NCBI GenBank assembly: GCA_949316235.1
Contig: OX438742.1
Span: 33,362,853 to 33,426,852, forward strand
DNA length: 64,000 nt
Reading direction: 5' to 3'
Source of the DNA: Oegoconia quadripuncta
Taxonomy: Eukaryota; Arthropoda; Insecta; Lepidoptera; Autostichidae
The translations under genes and the position numbers were made by a program. Below are positions 24,901 through 39,900 of this stretch, piece by piece. Within the stretch, counting starts at the first letter, position 1; every line of letters starts with the position of its first letter. Under the pieces are notes generated by a model, which saw only the letters and a program-made list of their open reading frames with translations, was not told the DNA's origin and did no database searches.

Positions 24901-27900
24901 TAAGTGATATAGAAGATATTGGTATAGGCAGTTTATTTTTATTTTTTCAAAACTATCATGTTATTTTATGTGGAATAGGCTACAAACGACTAAATGTTGT
25001 CATTCAGTCAAATAAAGAAAACTTGGGAAAATATTAGTACCAAATAAATTTCGAATGATAGGAACCCTATAAATCACGCCAGTCGCATTACAATCACCGA
25101 CGGCTGAGGGCGTTTTTGAAAAACAAAACCTACCTACCTTCTATTTCACTTACATAATGTCGGGTAAAGACATTCACGACACTTGGAATAAATGATCATA
25201 TTCATCACACAAACAATTTCATTCGGGATTCGAACACCCAACCGTTACTTTCGAAACCACTCCACTACCTATACTAAATGTATAAAATATTCAAAACGTC
25301 TATGAGGCTAACAGACCCAAAAAGAACGCAGCGAAAATTATTTTCTTGTAAGCTGACAAAGATCTTTTTCTTCGAAAAGCTAAAAACTTGAATGTACAAG
25401 TTGGGGAGAATATAGTTCATTCGTGTCTCAGCCTGTCTGCAACAAAATTAGCTGCTGACTTTTTATGTCTACTTGGATCTATATAATTCACGTTATTATC
25501 TTATGCCGCCACTTCGTTTCCTTCATCTCTTTAACATACGATCCTATACTTAAAAATTTAAATACTACCGGTTGCACATCACCAGCTTTTTAAATAACGC
25601 ACTATCTATCATCGATAATCTCACTGTTATTCTGATTTTAATGCTTTCTTAAAGCTCTATAACATGCGATTTTCATTGCATTATGATGAAAAGAAATTCC
25701 GATTTTATTTTTTTTATTTTATTTTTTTTTTATTTTAAGAACACAAACAGTCAAAGCATAACATATTGGTAAAATAATAATTCTTTGACAAACAGTGTCC
25801 ACAGATAAAATTTTTCAGAAAACATATTCATTTAACACCACCAGAACTATAACAGACGAATACATCGAAATGCCCAAAAAAAAATATTTTTATGTAGGTA
25901 CCTATATGCAATGGATCCCAAAAGTGCACGAACAACCACAGCCCCGGCTTCTCTGTTTTTTTTTTTTATAATTTTTCATGTAAATTATATTACATATAGG
26001 CTTTGATAATTTCCAAACCTTACAACGTTCAAATCTAAGTAAAACTCTCCGATAATTAATTCTTTGCAAAATTCTTATTACAAAAATGTATAATATCAAT
26101 TAAAAAAATAATAATATCAAAGAAAAGATAATATGCTAGAAATCCATGAAATTCCATAACACAATAACAGATTAATGTAATGTGCTATTTACACGATTAG
26201 GTACATTCCCAATGGGAGAGTATGATATAAATTATTTATCTTTTTAATAATTTTTGTAGTATAAGTAGATACATGGACTCGCACGTGTTTTAGATAGACA
26301 CTTTATTTTATTGACATTTGGTTTCTCTCCCTACTGTAGGCTTGCTGACTGGGGGACAATAAACTTCGTATCTCATATTCTACAACCTTCACCAACCTTG
26401 TTTCGTTGGAAAAAATTATGACCTGTAGGTTACAGTCCCCATTTGATCAATTATTAGTTAATAATAAATAATCATTTCTTATTGACATTATTTTATCATA
26501 ATATTCTGTTTACATATAGATTTCCCTTTCATTAACTACGACCAAACTGACAAAGTTTCAAGGTAACAACATCGTTGAAGTTCATATAAGTTTGAGGGAA
26601 TTGCTCATAGATGAAACGCAGCCCGCAGTGATGTGAATTGGGTCGAATGTCAAATAAATACGATAATTACAAAAGTTTATCCGTGTAACAGTGAGTGATG
26701 ATAAGAAGAAATGTAGTGACGTAATCCACTGAAAGGCTGAAATGTTTTAGGAAGAAATATATTTTTTTTGCTTCTTATATGCGTAAATTTTATAATTTAT
26801 AGGATTATAAAGCAAGTAATATTTTGCTTGGCCCATCCTCCATACGTTTCATGCTCGTTGTAAATTTCATCTGGTTGTTGTCGATATCGCGCTCATTTCG
26901 AAGAATATTTCGAAAGGAATTCATCCATAAATTTAAATTTTCCATGCAAATGAGTGTAAGCCAGTTAGAACCATTAAAACCTACCACGTACTAATTTAAA
27001 ACCGCTTCTGAAAATCCATCACGTACGCGTAGCCTCAGCTCCAGTCGGCGTTGGGGGTGTGAGAGGAGAGGGGGGCAATAAATACTCCGACCCACATGGC
27101 GAGAAGGTGGAGCGGAAAATTTGCGCGGGAAAACGAGTAGTGACGTAGGTGTGATAAACTTATTGAAAAGTTTTGTTTATATTCTATGACATTTCCTATT
27201 GTAACTTAATTCAAGATCGCTGTCAACGTAGATTAGACACAATACTAATTTTGATGTTGGTATGAACACGAATAATAACCGTTGACCTTTTACCAAGTGT
27301 CATAAATTAACGGACTTCAGCCGGGTCAACAACACACGGTCTGTACATAATATATATGTATTACGTGTTGCTCCGAATCTAATAAATATGTAGTATTTCT
27401 AATAAACAAAATGTTTACCGTAATTGTACCCATAATTATAACAATTACATAGAACTAAGGTGTATAACGTAACGATTAGTCATAAAATAATCTTACGTTA
27501 ATTACAAACAAAACGATCGAAGTCCTTGAGTTGCCATATCAGTTTAATAACCTCATATTCATCGATCATATAGAATATAAAGTCGGTCAGACAGACATCA
27601 TCATCATTTTATGATGCACTTTACAATTTATGAAAGTAAAATACAGAAAGTGCAGCAATAAAAGCCAGTTGTAAATGTTAAGAAAAGTTATGTAAAAGCA
27701 TTAAAAGTTCAGTAGGGTAATTACATTGCTAATGCTACTGAGCCCCGTCGTTTCACTTTTACAAGACTATTATGTTAACATTGTTAAACTCTACATAAAT
27801 GTTTGGTGACGGAATACATCAAGCTTTACTCTCTTTACTCGCAAAATAAATTTTGCATGACATTTCTGCCTAATAGACAGTTCATTATACATCGTCGATG

Positions 27901-30900
27901 TCGAAGAAATGGTTTCTCGTAGGTGTTATTATGTCTCCAGTTACCACACCAGTTACCTATTTCCTATAGATAGATAACAACGTGCCAACAACACACAAAA
28001 CACATCTTGTAGAAAACCGGTAATGACTTGTGTTGTTAGGGCCCAAAATCTAATCTAACATAAAGGCGAAAGATTGGATGTTTGTTTATTTGTTTGTTTG
28101 TTTGTTGCTCAATCACAGCGAAACGGATGAACGGATTAGGATGAGATTTGGTATATAGGTAGAACATACCCTGAATTAAAACATGGGATACTTTTTATCC
28201 CGATAAAGTGAGTAATTCCCGGGGGATAAAAAAATGAAACATATTCGCGATAAAGCTATTCCACGTAGGCGAAGCCGCGGGTGGAAAGCTAGTTTACCTT
28301 AAATTTATAAATGAAACCAAGGAATGTAGAAAGATATTTGGTTTCTATACCAAATTTAAAACGCTTTTATAAAAAGTTATAACAATTCCTGGACAAATCC
28401 TAATAACTATTTGTTTGAATTGTTAAATCTAGAGCATTAAGTTAATACATATTTATAAAATACCCATGATTCGTGAATAAATGTTCGTATTCATCTCACA
28501 AACACTTACCCCTCGCGGAGTTCGAACCCGCAGCTTTTGGTTTTTCGCTGACAGGGTCACTATCCGTCGTCAATCTTTGAATTGTATTGAATTAGATTGA
28601 CTTATATTAAAATGTATTGAAGAGAATTGCGTTAAATTTAATAAAATAAAGTAATGTGAAATACTATTCACAGTAGGTAAACATTTTAATGATTGGCATT
28701 ATTAAGGTGCTGTGTGGTTCGGCACGTGAAGAGGAGGTATAGGACTTTGCGCCAAAAAACATTTAGGTATAGATTTCCACGATCTAACGGCGATGGGCTC
28801 ACCCCTTATCACGTGTGCTTTCCATATTTTTCGAAATGTGTTGTTGGGTGTTGTTATAAGCATTAAACTTTTAACGCTTAGGTTACCTCTGACCACCCCA
28901 TGTGGGATAATGGTCGTGAGTTTATGTATCAGCCAAAAGATAATACAATTAGGTCCTACAGAGAAAATAAATCTTGCACTTTAGTTACTATCTTAATTAT
29001 TTAACTAATTTTAGGCAGACAAAGCAATAATTTGATTAACATAGATTTCAGGGAAAAAGAAAAAAAAACAGAGACCGAAAAACATGCGGTTAGATACGGT
29101 CTTTCAAAGCGTATTTTCATTCTAAATGTCTCATTAGCGAGTGAAAACAGATCATCAACACCTACTCGCACTTAACCGTCTTTTTTTAATTTCATCTCTA
29201 TTAAATTGTGGAATATGTGTCATGTTATGTAACTCGGTCGTATCAAACAGGATTCTTCGATATTCAAGGGTTAAAAGTTGTCTTATTGATCCCGGTAAAG
29301 TAAAACCAACAATCTCTTCACATGTCGTAAAATGCGATAAGGGATCGTGAGCATAATAACACAGATCAATGATGAATAGGTTATATCCATTGTGGTTGAC
29401 ATGTTATGTAGGGAATTCACGGACTCTCTCAAGAAACTGCATTAGATACTGTATGAGATTTTAATATTTACATACTTACCTACATAACGTCATGACGAAG
29501 AAATTTAATGGAGGGGTAACATATATCCCAAACGTAAGCTTTTGGGTGTTCCAAACATGCTTGAAGCAAAAAACAAAAAAAGAAAACACCGTCATTTTAA
29601 ATGTATATAAATGGACACGTGAGCCCATCGAGGTGTTCTTTGGTGTAAGAGACTGTTTAAATGCCGAAACCGTTCCGTTATAAATCAGTGTAAAATGGAA
29701 CGAGCAGACAGAAAAAAAAACCCATAAAATAAACAATTACCTCCAGAGCGTTGTTACAGTGAGGTAAGGCACCCCAGCTATTAGATAGAATTACTAATCT
29801 TTTGAGCAAAATAGTTGCCAGCTCCACCAACCAATGGATATTGTAATTGAATTAAAAATATCAATCTAAATGCAACTCCTTTTTACCGGATGGCGCGTCT
29901 GTGTGTTAATGAACGTACAACAGCGCCTCAACCGATTTGGACGATTGAGGTTTCCTTAGATTGGTAATAGTCCCGGGACTGTCATAGAGTCTGTCTGTTA
30001 TTCAATATGGCTCGACGCTAGCAGCCATTTTGTCACAATAAGCACCAGAAATCCCCCATCGAAATTGGTTTAAAATGATAGGTCTCGACAAAAGAAATTA
30101 AAAAACAGGCGCTAATGCTCTATAAAAAATGTCCAAATAATTACATAAACATAAATATAAAAGCCCGACTACAGTTACAAATGTCTACTTATAAAAAAAA
30201 AACGAAAACAAGACGAAGATTTAGGCCGGAGTTGGAGATCGCATAAGCAAATCTGCAAACGACCGTATCGACTCATTTCGTCTTGTTTCCAATTTTTATA
30301 GGTAATTATATTTAACCGTAGTCGTGTTTTGTAATTTCTTTTATGTTTTCATTATCTATGTGATTGATATGTATGATTAGTAGTATGAATGTTGGAAATA
30401 TCCACCATACCTTTACATCAATAGCTTAATTCACATTGGCGCAATAGCTTTCACAAAAAGCTTTTAGATTTCATTTTGATCTCAGTGTTATCTGACCTTG
30501 CTGCTACTTACCCGTCTTCGATCAGTAAGTAAGAGAAGATTAGATATAATACCTACTAAAGGCGCAACTGCAACTACTATTGTCTATAATTCTAGAAATT
30601 TTAAATATTTTCATCCACACCGCGCATACGTCACAGTTTCATCAGTATATCTTTTCTAATTCCTGAATTTTGAAATTTCTTCAACTAAGTAGGTATTTAT
30701 TCTATTTTCTCACTTGATATAATAATGAGACATATAATTTCGATTCTTATATGAGCGTTACATCGCAAGGCATTCCATTCATACATTGAAGTATCTTCGA
30801 AATTAATAAACCGATTTCATACAACTTACGCCTAAACAGAATGCATAATATGTCTAAAAAATTAAAAGACAACACAAGCGATAACATCATAAACATATTT

Positions 30901-33900
30901 CAAACCAACAAACCCAACAGCATGTTTTATATCTTAGTGCGCCATCTTGGATTTTTACTATAAAATGTATCCTATAACACTCTAGGGATCAAGAAGATCC
31001 TACAACCTTGGAATCTTCAAGAGCAGAGTGAATAGGCATTTACTGGGATCGCGTGCTTCATCTTCGACCACATCGTCACTTTCCATCAGGTGAGATTGTG
31101 ATCAAACGCGAATCCAGTCAATCATAAAAAAAGACGAATCTATCGACATCTTGCAATTCAAAATCGATCAAGTTGATTTTAGGTTACAGGACGTAACATA
31201 GAAATATACATATCTATATAAACCTGAAAAAGTTTTCCTTCCTTCCTATTGAAACTAAATTAGAGCGATTTTAAATTTTCCAAAGTAACAGAGAAATTAA
31301 ATTTACTTTCTTAAATTAGACATTTCGAAATTTCTCTATAAACTAAGAAGTGTAGAGTTGGTCTATTCATTTCGAAAACCTAGTTACTTGAAAGCTTATA
31401 AAGAATGCGAAAAAAAAAGGAAAGTTGTGCATTAGTGTTTTGAATAATGATTTTTTAACCGTATTGCATTAGACATTGCCTTTAGCTCTAAAAGTTTTGA
31501 TACTTTTACTTATTACAAAAAAGAAAGACGTCCGCTGCTGTATATAGGCATCCCCCACAGATTTCCACAGCGACCGCTTGAAAAGCGGCCTGTAACCAGC
31601 GACTATACCGCATAGGTTGTCCGCATAGACTTATATTATTATTGCATATGGACCGGGTCGTTCAAACAATCAAAATGGCACCATGTCATTGGTGTTAAAA
31701 AGGGAATTTGACACCAATGGCAACTCAATCACACACCGACTTTGTTCGTGAATTGTCATATCAAATACTGATTATAAATAAATTTTTTACGTTTTATCTA
31801 CCTAAGAAAAGCGCGAAAAAGATTGTTCGCGCGACCATAATCTATAGCATAGAAATCAATGGTCGTCCGTCTATGTTGTGGGTGGAATTCCTACGCTGCG
31901 CTTGCCGGTGTATGGTCTCCACTCAAGAACTTTAATGCCCCACCGGCAATCAGTTCATCGAGCTATGTGCTCTACCCCCTGCCACTGCAAGTCAGTAATC
32001 CACTGGGCTATGCCGGCGAGTTTTGTTTTCCTACGGATTTCTTCAATAGTTCGTTCGTTGCGCGATCTTGAGCTTCTTTATGAGATCCATAGTAAGAGAC
32101 CACGTTACAGTGCCATAAGTCATCACTGGTAATACACATTGATTAAAAACCGTCATCTAGACATTGCGCAGTTTCTCGAAAGTATCCGATGTATTCGAGA
32201 ATGAGGCTCTTTAATACCTACTCGTTTATAATTTCGAGAATGTAGTTCCCAACTGATATTGGTGTGATCACGTCACGTTATTAGGATTTGTAGTTATGCC
32301 TCAATATATGCCTCTTCTCCATTACGAAAATTCTTACATTTTCACTATCAAAGCAAATTACAATTTCGCAGAAAAACTGCCTACTTAGCGACAGACGCGA
32401 AATCTCAACAAACGTAAAGCAAGTATAGGTAGAAATTTATATTGCTACAAAATATGACAGTAGATACCCTGATACCTACTGAGAAATTATAATGAACTCT
32501 AATGCCAATTTAATTGCCATACTTGAGTCGATAAGCAATAGGTACTTATGAAATACAGAGTATACGTAGAGCACACTGAAAGTTCTGCGCTCCTGGCAGC
32601 TTATAAATATTTGAATATCGAATGTTATATTTTTAGAGATAAGAAATTCAATCATTGATTTAAAAAAAAAACGGGAAATCGCATGTTAATTGTTTTTATC
32701 ACAACGTTGTCGTCCGTCGCAAAAAGTGAATGAACGCGAAAAGATTTTAGGGCGATGATTTTTTATGATTTGCCGCTGGATTCCTCATGAACTCACTCCA
32801 GAAAAAGTACGGACTCGAGTTGATTGGTGTAAAAAAATGTTGTTGAAGTACTATCACGGACGTTCAAATGCTGTGTATGACATTGTATGACAGGACACAC
32901 ACAACAACACATGTTTCATACATGGATCTATAGTTACATGCCGGAAAAAAGCAATAGTCTTGATGTTTGGGTGTTCGAAGGCGACAGCAAACCAAAATTG
33001 AGACAGGCTAGAAGCGTTAGCCAAAAAATTGACTGCGTTTTTATTCTCCCGGGCGGGTCCTGTCTGCACGATCTCACTTGTAGAACAAAAGACAGCTAAT
33101 GCAGAGTGGTACACCATAATTAGTTTGCCCAGTTTCTTTGAAAAAGTTAAGGAAAAACAACCTAGAAGCCGCATTCTATTGACAATGCTTCGATGCACAC
33201 CGCGAACAAGACAAAGTTATTTTCGGCTTCTGAAAAGGTAGAGGTAGTGACCCATCCCGCACACAGTCCAGACCAGCAACATGCGATTTCTTTATTTTTC
33301 CAAAAATCAAAGATAGCCGTGATACTCGTAGCTTTCAACGATCATGTGAGAAAATATGTTCTTAGACCAATGGTCTCACGTTTTCAAAATTGGTTTGACC
33401 GAATGAAAAAGTGTTTAAAATGTAATGGAGAATACTTTGTAAAGCCGTAAATATATTACTTTACATGTAAATTATTTTATTAATGAGTTACGCAAAACCT
33501 TCAGTGTACCCCACGATTCTTACCAAATCGATTGTGCAGGAACACAGCCCATTTTACTTACTATAGGGTGGGTACTTATACTGAATTCTTAACTATAAAG
33601 AAACTTAAATCGAAAACTAATTAAGATTGTGACTGCTGCACCTAAGTGATTTAAATCACGTAAAGGGGTAAATATTGACAACTATAGCAATATTGTTCAT
33701 AACTGATGTTATAGTTACCCGTAGCAATCTACTGGGACTAACTTATATGTAATTAATATCCTGTAATGAAGGTCCGAACAACGATATCGGGATGACAAGA
33801 CCGCGACAAGGGATCGTAAGCAATTAGCCGCTATTAAATGTAATATTGATGTCGAAGATGATGAATGAAAAGGACTTCATTACACTTTACTTTAGCACTG

Positions 33901-36900
33901 GGCAATACTTTAAGTAAGCAATTATGGAAATGTATGTTGCTTATGTACAGAAACCAATCATAACAGATTTCATAACAAACTTTATAGGTATACCTATAAG
34001 AAAGAGGTTTCTCTCTGGGTCCCACACAACTCAATTCACAATAGTCCCGCAAGCCATTGTTAAGTTGAAGACACAAATTAAATAGGTACCTACCTACCTA
34101 ACTACTTATAGTATGTAGTGAATGGTTGGTAAAGTACAACCTATATTCGAGAGAATGTAAGGTTTCGAGATGACTATCGAGTGATTTCTGATAGTACCTA
34201 CCTAACTCTCGAGTATTCTTTCTATAAGACTGTGCCAATTTGTCATCCCTTTACTCCGTTCTTTGTGGTCTACATCAGCTTTTAACGTCAAGAATCCATC
34301 TAACTATACTAACAAGACAAATTGGAATTTGTTTTAGACTGTCGTGTATCTATATGTAGGAATAGTTCGGAAACGAAATCTATCGTTCAAATGTTCTTCA
34401 TTATCAAAATACAAGTCCACCACTGGATACCAACTTCTTACTTTATGTTTAAACGTTCTTCTTAATATACGAATAAGGAGATGTGAATAGATGTCTTACC
34501 GTAACCAAAATCTCGAGCGCTTCTACGTACGACTTCTCTGTCTCGTATAACTCCACTACCACATGAGTCCTGGTGTCCTGTAAAAATAAGTAATGAATAA
34601 TGAATTAGGTAATTGTCAATTAAATCTTAAAATTTTCATAAATTGAAGATTCCGCGTAAACTTAAAATTTATAACAGTTTAAGTAACTAACAATCAAAAA
34701 CCCGAAAGTATATTTTGTAGTTTGCGGGCGCCATTTTAGATATTACCACTGACTTTTTTAATTTCCAGGAGGGTAGTTGGATCGAAAAAAAATACTGGGT
34801 TGTATAGAGTGTCGCAAAAACAAAGGAAAACTATGACCAAGATCGTGGCTTCAAGTTTTGATGGGAGCCACCGGCGTGACTTTTTTGTTTACTGGCCGAT
34901 TTTCAATACGATTCGAGAATCGCGCAGCGGGTAGGATGTAGTTTGTGTTTCTTAAAAAAAAACCCGAGGGCCGCCGCGCCAGGCGATGCGACAATTTTGC
35001 ATTTTTGGGACATTTTTCCCCGCAAAGCTTAGTTCTGTGAAATGTTTACATTCGATATGGACGATTTCGGGATAGAGTGAATTTTATACCATAAATCCTA
35101 TGATACTATGGGGATCAAAATGAGTCTAACGACACTTTGTACTTACTTCAAAATTAGTCAAATCGTTTTGGCTACAAGAGAACCATAGAAATCTACATAC
35201 CTACATGTTCTTACATCTCAAAAACATTACCATCCTTCCTGGGAAAGAACGGTAAAGAATATTACATAATTAACTATTAAAGAACTACAAATTAGATTTC
35301 CTTATCGCTAACAGCATTTCTTTCAGATAAACCTATAAATGCAAGATGATATGCAAATAATATAACAAAATAATGATAATATTTAGCAATAATGTCCTAA
35401 ATTTCACGTTTAACCTTGAAATAATGTATAAAGGAAAATTTCAGAAAAAAGTGCCGCTGTTTTGTTAAAGTTTGTTATTGTTAGTTGTGGCACCCTCCGG
35501 GCTCGTGTCTTAGCATTTCTTATTTTTAATGATATTTCTTTGTTTATTGACATGCGCTTACATACAAATTTTGACGAACAAATAGCTTGCATAATTTACC
35601 AGGTAAGTTTGTACAGCAATATACGCTTTGACCTCAATCACGCCTGATGTTAAGTGAAGATAAGACAAGGTGGAACCGCGCTCATATGAAACCCCCACTT
35701 ATATGGGGGGCTGAATGTCTAATCTCAAAATTCTGAAAATTTAAAGCAGCCCTCCAGCAGAAAAAAAACGATAATAAACATTTTCAACAAAAAGTTGTTG
35801 TAAGTACGTATATTAATTATAATAATAATTTTAACCGTTGTGTAAAATACCACCGCGCTCCGGCAAATCCAAGAGACCATTTTTAATCACAACGTTCCAA
35901 TAGAAATCCAGTGTTCGTGTTTAGGCATTCCTTGAAATACTTAAAATGAGATGATTGTTCGTACATTATTTTAAATTCATTATTTCAGTCGCTTTAGAGC
36001 TATTTATAATGGATCGATATAAAGATATTGTACCTAATATTTACTTACAACCACATCAATCATTTATTAAATGTCCGCCTGACTAGCTACCACCATCTTA
36101 ACTAAGTCTGCCGCCAAACAGCAATGTTAATAGATTGTTATGTTCCGGTTGCCAGAGATAGCTAGTACCCGAAATAAGGTGGGGTTTTCGGGTCAGTACG
36201 CTACCACCTTCGGCCCCATCTTAACTTAACATCAGGTGTAATTGACGTGAGTGCTAACCAGTTGTGAAAAAAAAAAACATTATTACACACTACCACTACA
36301 AATCAGCTATAATCAATGGGTCATCCAACGTTTAACATTGATCGAATATGTTTAAGTTATTTCAAATCGCTGAAAGAGCTGAAGATTTTTAAGCGCGTGA
36401 GCAATGAAACCTATCCCACTGACCCCAGCTTAATGTTCACAAAATACATTATATGAACCCTACACACTTTTAAAACCAACTTAAAAATTATTATCACTCC
36501 AGGTGTGGCTACAATTAGTACTTTGTGTGTAATTTACTTTTAGGTATATATATTAGATTTATTATTTTATTTCTTATAGTATGTACAACAACAGTAAAGT
36601 ATTTTAAACACATATTTACCTATATTATGTATTTATAATTATATAAGTATATAATATTTATACTATATTATATTAGCGTTAATAATCTATTTTCTGATTT
36701 TTTTAATAAGAGTCATACATTTAAGATTTGTTTACCCTGCATTTAGTATTATCTACTCCTTTTACCCAATGGCTGCCTGGAAGAAACAATTTCCAATGAT
36801 AATGCCGCCATTATACCTTAACTACTGTTAGTGTACAATAAAGGACATGTGTATTGTATTGTAAATATACATAAATATTCATATCAACATAGATGAATTA

Positions 36901-39900
36901 TAAATAAATGGTCATATGTATCACAAAAACATTTAATCCTAGCTGGATTCGAACCCACAACCGCTTACAGTCAGTACAGCAGGATAATTTGAAAATCAAT
37001 CAAAACAAGTTACTGCAATTAATTTTAGCTCGACCGATGTCTATGCAATGTTTCAATTTGAATGCCAGTCGCTTTGGAAAATCGATTTGATGAACGATAA
37101 AATGTTGCTGCCACACGGCAAACCCGCTGATAAATGCACACGTTTCGATTCGGTGTATGCGAATAAGAGCCGCATTTTCTGCGGCTCCTGTCATGCTAGG
37201 AACGGAGTTCCACATGTCATGTTATATCCGGGGACTCGGCGACCGGATATTATTTCATCAGAATGTGAAGTGTGCAAGCGAAGCATATGATGACGTTGCG
37301 GCTGGCTTAATAAGTTTCCTACATTTTAGAAAATAAAATCTCGGTATTCACCCTTGGTTAAATATATAGAGTTCCTTTTACGACCCATTTGGTGGTAGTG
37401 GTTACAAACGCTGACTGCTATACCAAAAGATCGCGGGTATCCCGCTAGGGGCATATGTTTGTATGTAGAATAAGGACATTTACCCGAGTTATGGATGTTT
37501 TCTATTTATAAGTATTTATCTTTTAGTCCCGATGTATTGATAACCTGATTGGGAAGTCCCAATCAGGTGATCAATACATCGGGACTAAATAATTAGAATT
37601 AGAGTTGTAATTTGGAATACTTATTCGACGACCGATTGGTGTAGTGGATAGTGACCCTGTCAGCGAAACCAACGACGAATCCCGCGACGGGTAAATGTTT
37701 GTGTGATGAATATGAACATTTATTCCTGAGTCATGGATGTTTATATAAACATTTATGTATGTTTATCCGTTATCTAGTATCCATAGTACAATCTTTGCTT
37801 AGTTTGGGACTAGATGATTGGTGTAAGTGTCCGAAATATTTATTTATATATTTTATTTTATTTTATAACAATTTTTTTATAGAAATAACATTATAAATCA
37901 AACCGAACTGCCCACAATTTGAGTGCTGCAGCCATTAAGCTAAAAAGATTTTATTGTACCTATCGTAGTCACAAGGAAACCTTATAGTTTTGCCATGTCT
38001 GTCTGTCTGTCCGAGGCTCTTGGTACTAGGAAGCTGTAATTTGACATGGGTATATACCTACATTAATCACACCGACCAAGTGGTACATTAAAATTTTGGA
38101 AAATATTTTTAGGGTACCTTCCTACACGTAGAATGGGGATGAATTTTCGTTTATTTTAGTACCCCATCATGGGGGTGTCGTTGGATATGTCTCTCAAAAA
38201 ACTTTGGAGTTGATCTTGGAAATGTGAAAAATTCATGAGTTTTTTTACCGTAACGAAAAAAAATTGGGCATATTAGGTAAGTGAAATAGAAGTTATTAGC
38301 ATAGGTAGTTTATTTTTTTCAATAACGCACACGTCTTTCGTTGATTGAAATGCGACTGGCGGGATTCGTATAGGGTTTCTATCATGTGAAATTTATTTGG
38401 AACTCATAATATCTCCAAATTTTCGTTATTTATTTAATTTAATGATGTAACTATGTGGAATAGACTACAAACACCCGTCAAATGACAGAATTAACGCTTT
38501 ATTCGATGTAGGTTTTGAAAAAAAAAAAACTACCTATGCCAATATCTTCTATTTCACTTACCAAATATGCCCTATTTTTTTCCTTACGGTAAAAAAACTC
38601 ATCCGGTATAATGAAACCAAAAGGAAAATTATTACAGGATAAGATAGACTTTACATGTCAATGAGAAGTAGTCGAATAACTTATAAAATATATTTTCCGT
38701 TGAAAACAATTTATTGATCAACAAAAAGTCCTTTTCTAAGTTCGCATATTGTGAGGACAAGTACCGAACCCTACACTGCTCATGGCCCGACACTCACTTG
38801 GCCGATTTTCCTTCATGGCTGCGGCATTTATAGCCGAAGAGTTCAGTGTTTTCTTTTCATCAGGGAGTTCCTGATCCCTGCTCCATCATCAGATCAGCTG
38901 ATGTTACCATAATATTGCATGATCACCGTACTTACATAAATATACCAAATTTCAACTCAAACAAATACCAGCCAGTGGTTGAAAAATGCTTTGCAAATTT
39001 TGAAAGGGACAAATTACATACGAGTACGAACATTGCAAACTAAATAAAAGCTTGTTATAATAACGGGTCAGTTAGGTACAAAGAAAAAATATATTTTAAT
39101 ATATCGTGTGTGGTATCATTGGAAAGAGGTACTTCTAAGGATTCTAAAAGCATACGACCGGTTGGTGTAGTGGATATTGACCATGTCAGCGAAACCAACG
39201 GTTGCGGGTTCGAATCAAGCGAAGGGTAAATGTTTGTGTGATGAATACGAACATTTATTCCCGAGTCATGGATGTTTATATAAATATTTATGTATGTTTA
39301 TTCGTTATCTAGTATCCATAGCACAAGCTTTGCTTAGTTTGGGACTAGATGATGGCAGATATATTCTGTAATATTCACATGTCCCTCGTTGGCTGTATGG
39401 GCCGAGTATCCTTATACTCACCAAAGATACTTATACATTTCCCGCCACTTTCATCTAAATTTAAGCGGAGATCGGAAAATTTTTGTTTTTTTATTTAAAA
39501 ACAGTTAAAAGTATAAAATAAAAAGTAAAAATGGATGAAGTATTATTAAATTCTACACCGGAAGAAATTTCAACAGTATAGCTCGAGAAGTTACAGAAAA
39601 TTTGCTACCAACGAAATCGAGAAGCTTATACAATAAGGCCTATGATAATTTCATGGCGTGGAAATTGTTATCCACTTTATGAAAATGAAGAAGCTTTGCA
39701 GCTTCTTCATTTTCGGAGAATGTTTTGCTGGCGTATTTTCAGAGCCTCCATGGTAAATTCAAGCCGTCTTCGTTATGGGTCGAATATTTGAATTTGAAAT
39801 CGACGATTAATTTATATCACCAGACCGATATATCCAAATATGCGAAATTATTAGCATTCTTAAAGCGAAAATTTGAAGTTACATAGCAAAAAAAGCCCAA

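Larger units (their letters stand above)
24722..34499 (-). other. Intron 2 of ARHGEF17-like gene (9.8 kb)
   Basis: Separates DH helix 1 from the rest of the DH domain. It holds a SINE split by a MITE (24.78-25.26 kb), a GC-rich patch (27.0-27.14), a Helitron-like end (28.05-28.29), a SINE (28.45-28.57), LINE 3' ends (30.98-31.13), an RTE relic (31.85-32.12) and a mariner relic (32.57-33.51). Stretches 25.3-27.0, 28.6-30.9 and 33.5-34.5 kb show nothing I can name. Confidence 0.7.

Noticed and set aside
28080..28110. CRISPR-like or regulatory short tandem array (TTTG)n
   Set aside because: A simple microsatellite inside the Helitron-like repeat; no spacers and a eukaryotic context.
32854..33198. 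114-codon minus-strand frame
   Set aside because: Antisense to the mariner relic, whose plus-strand motifs explain the sequence.
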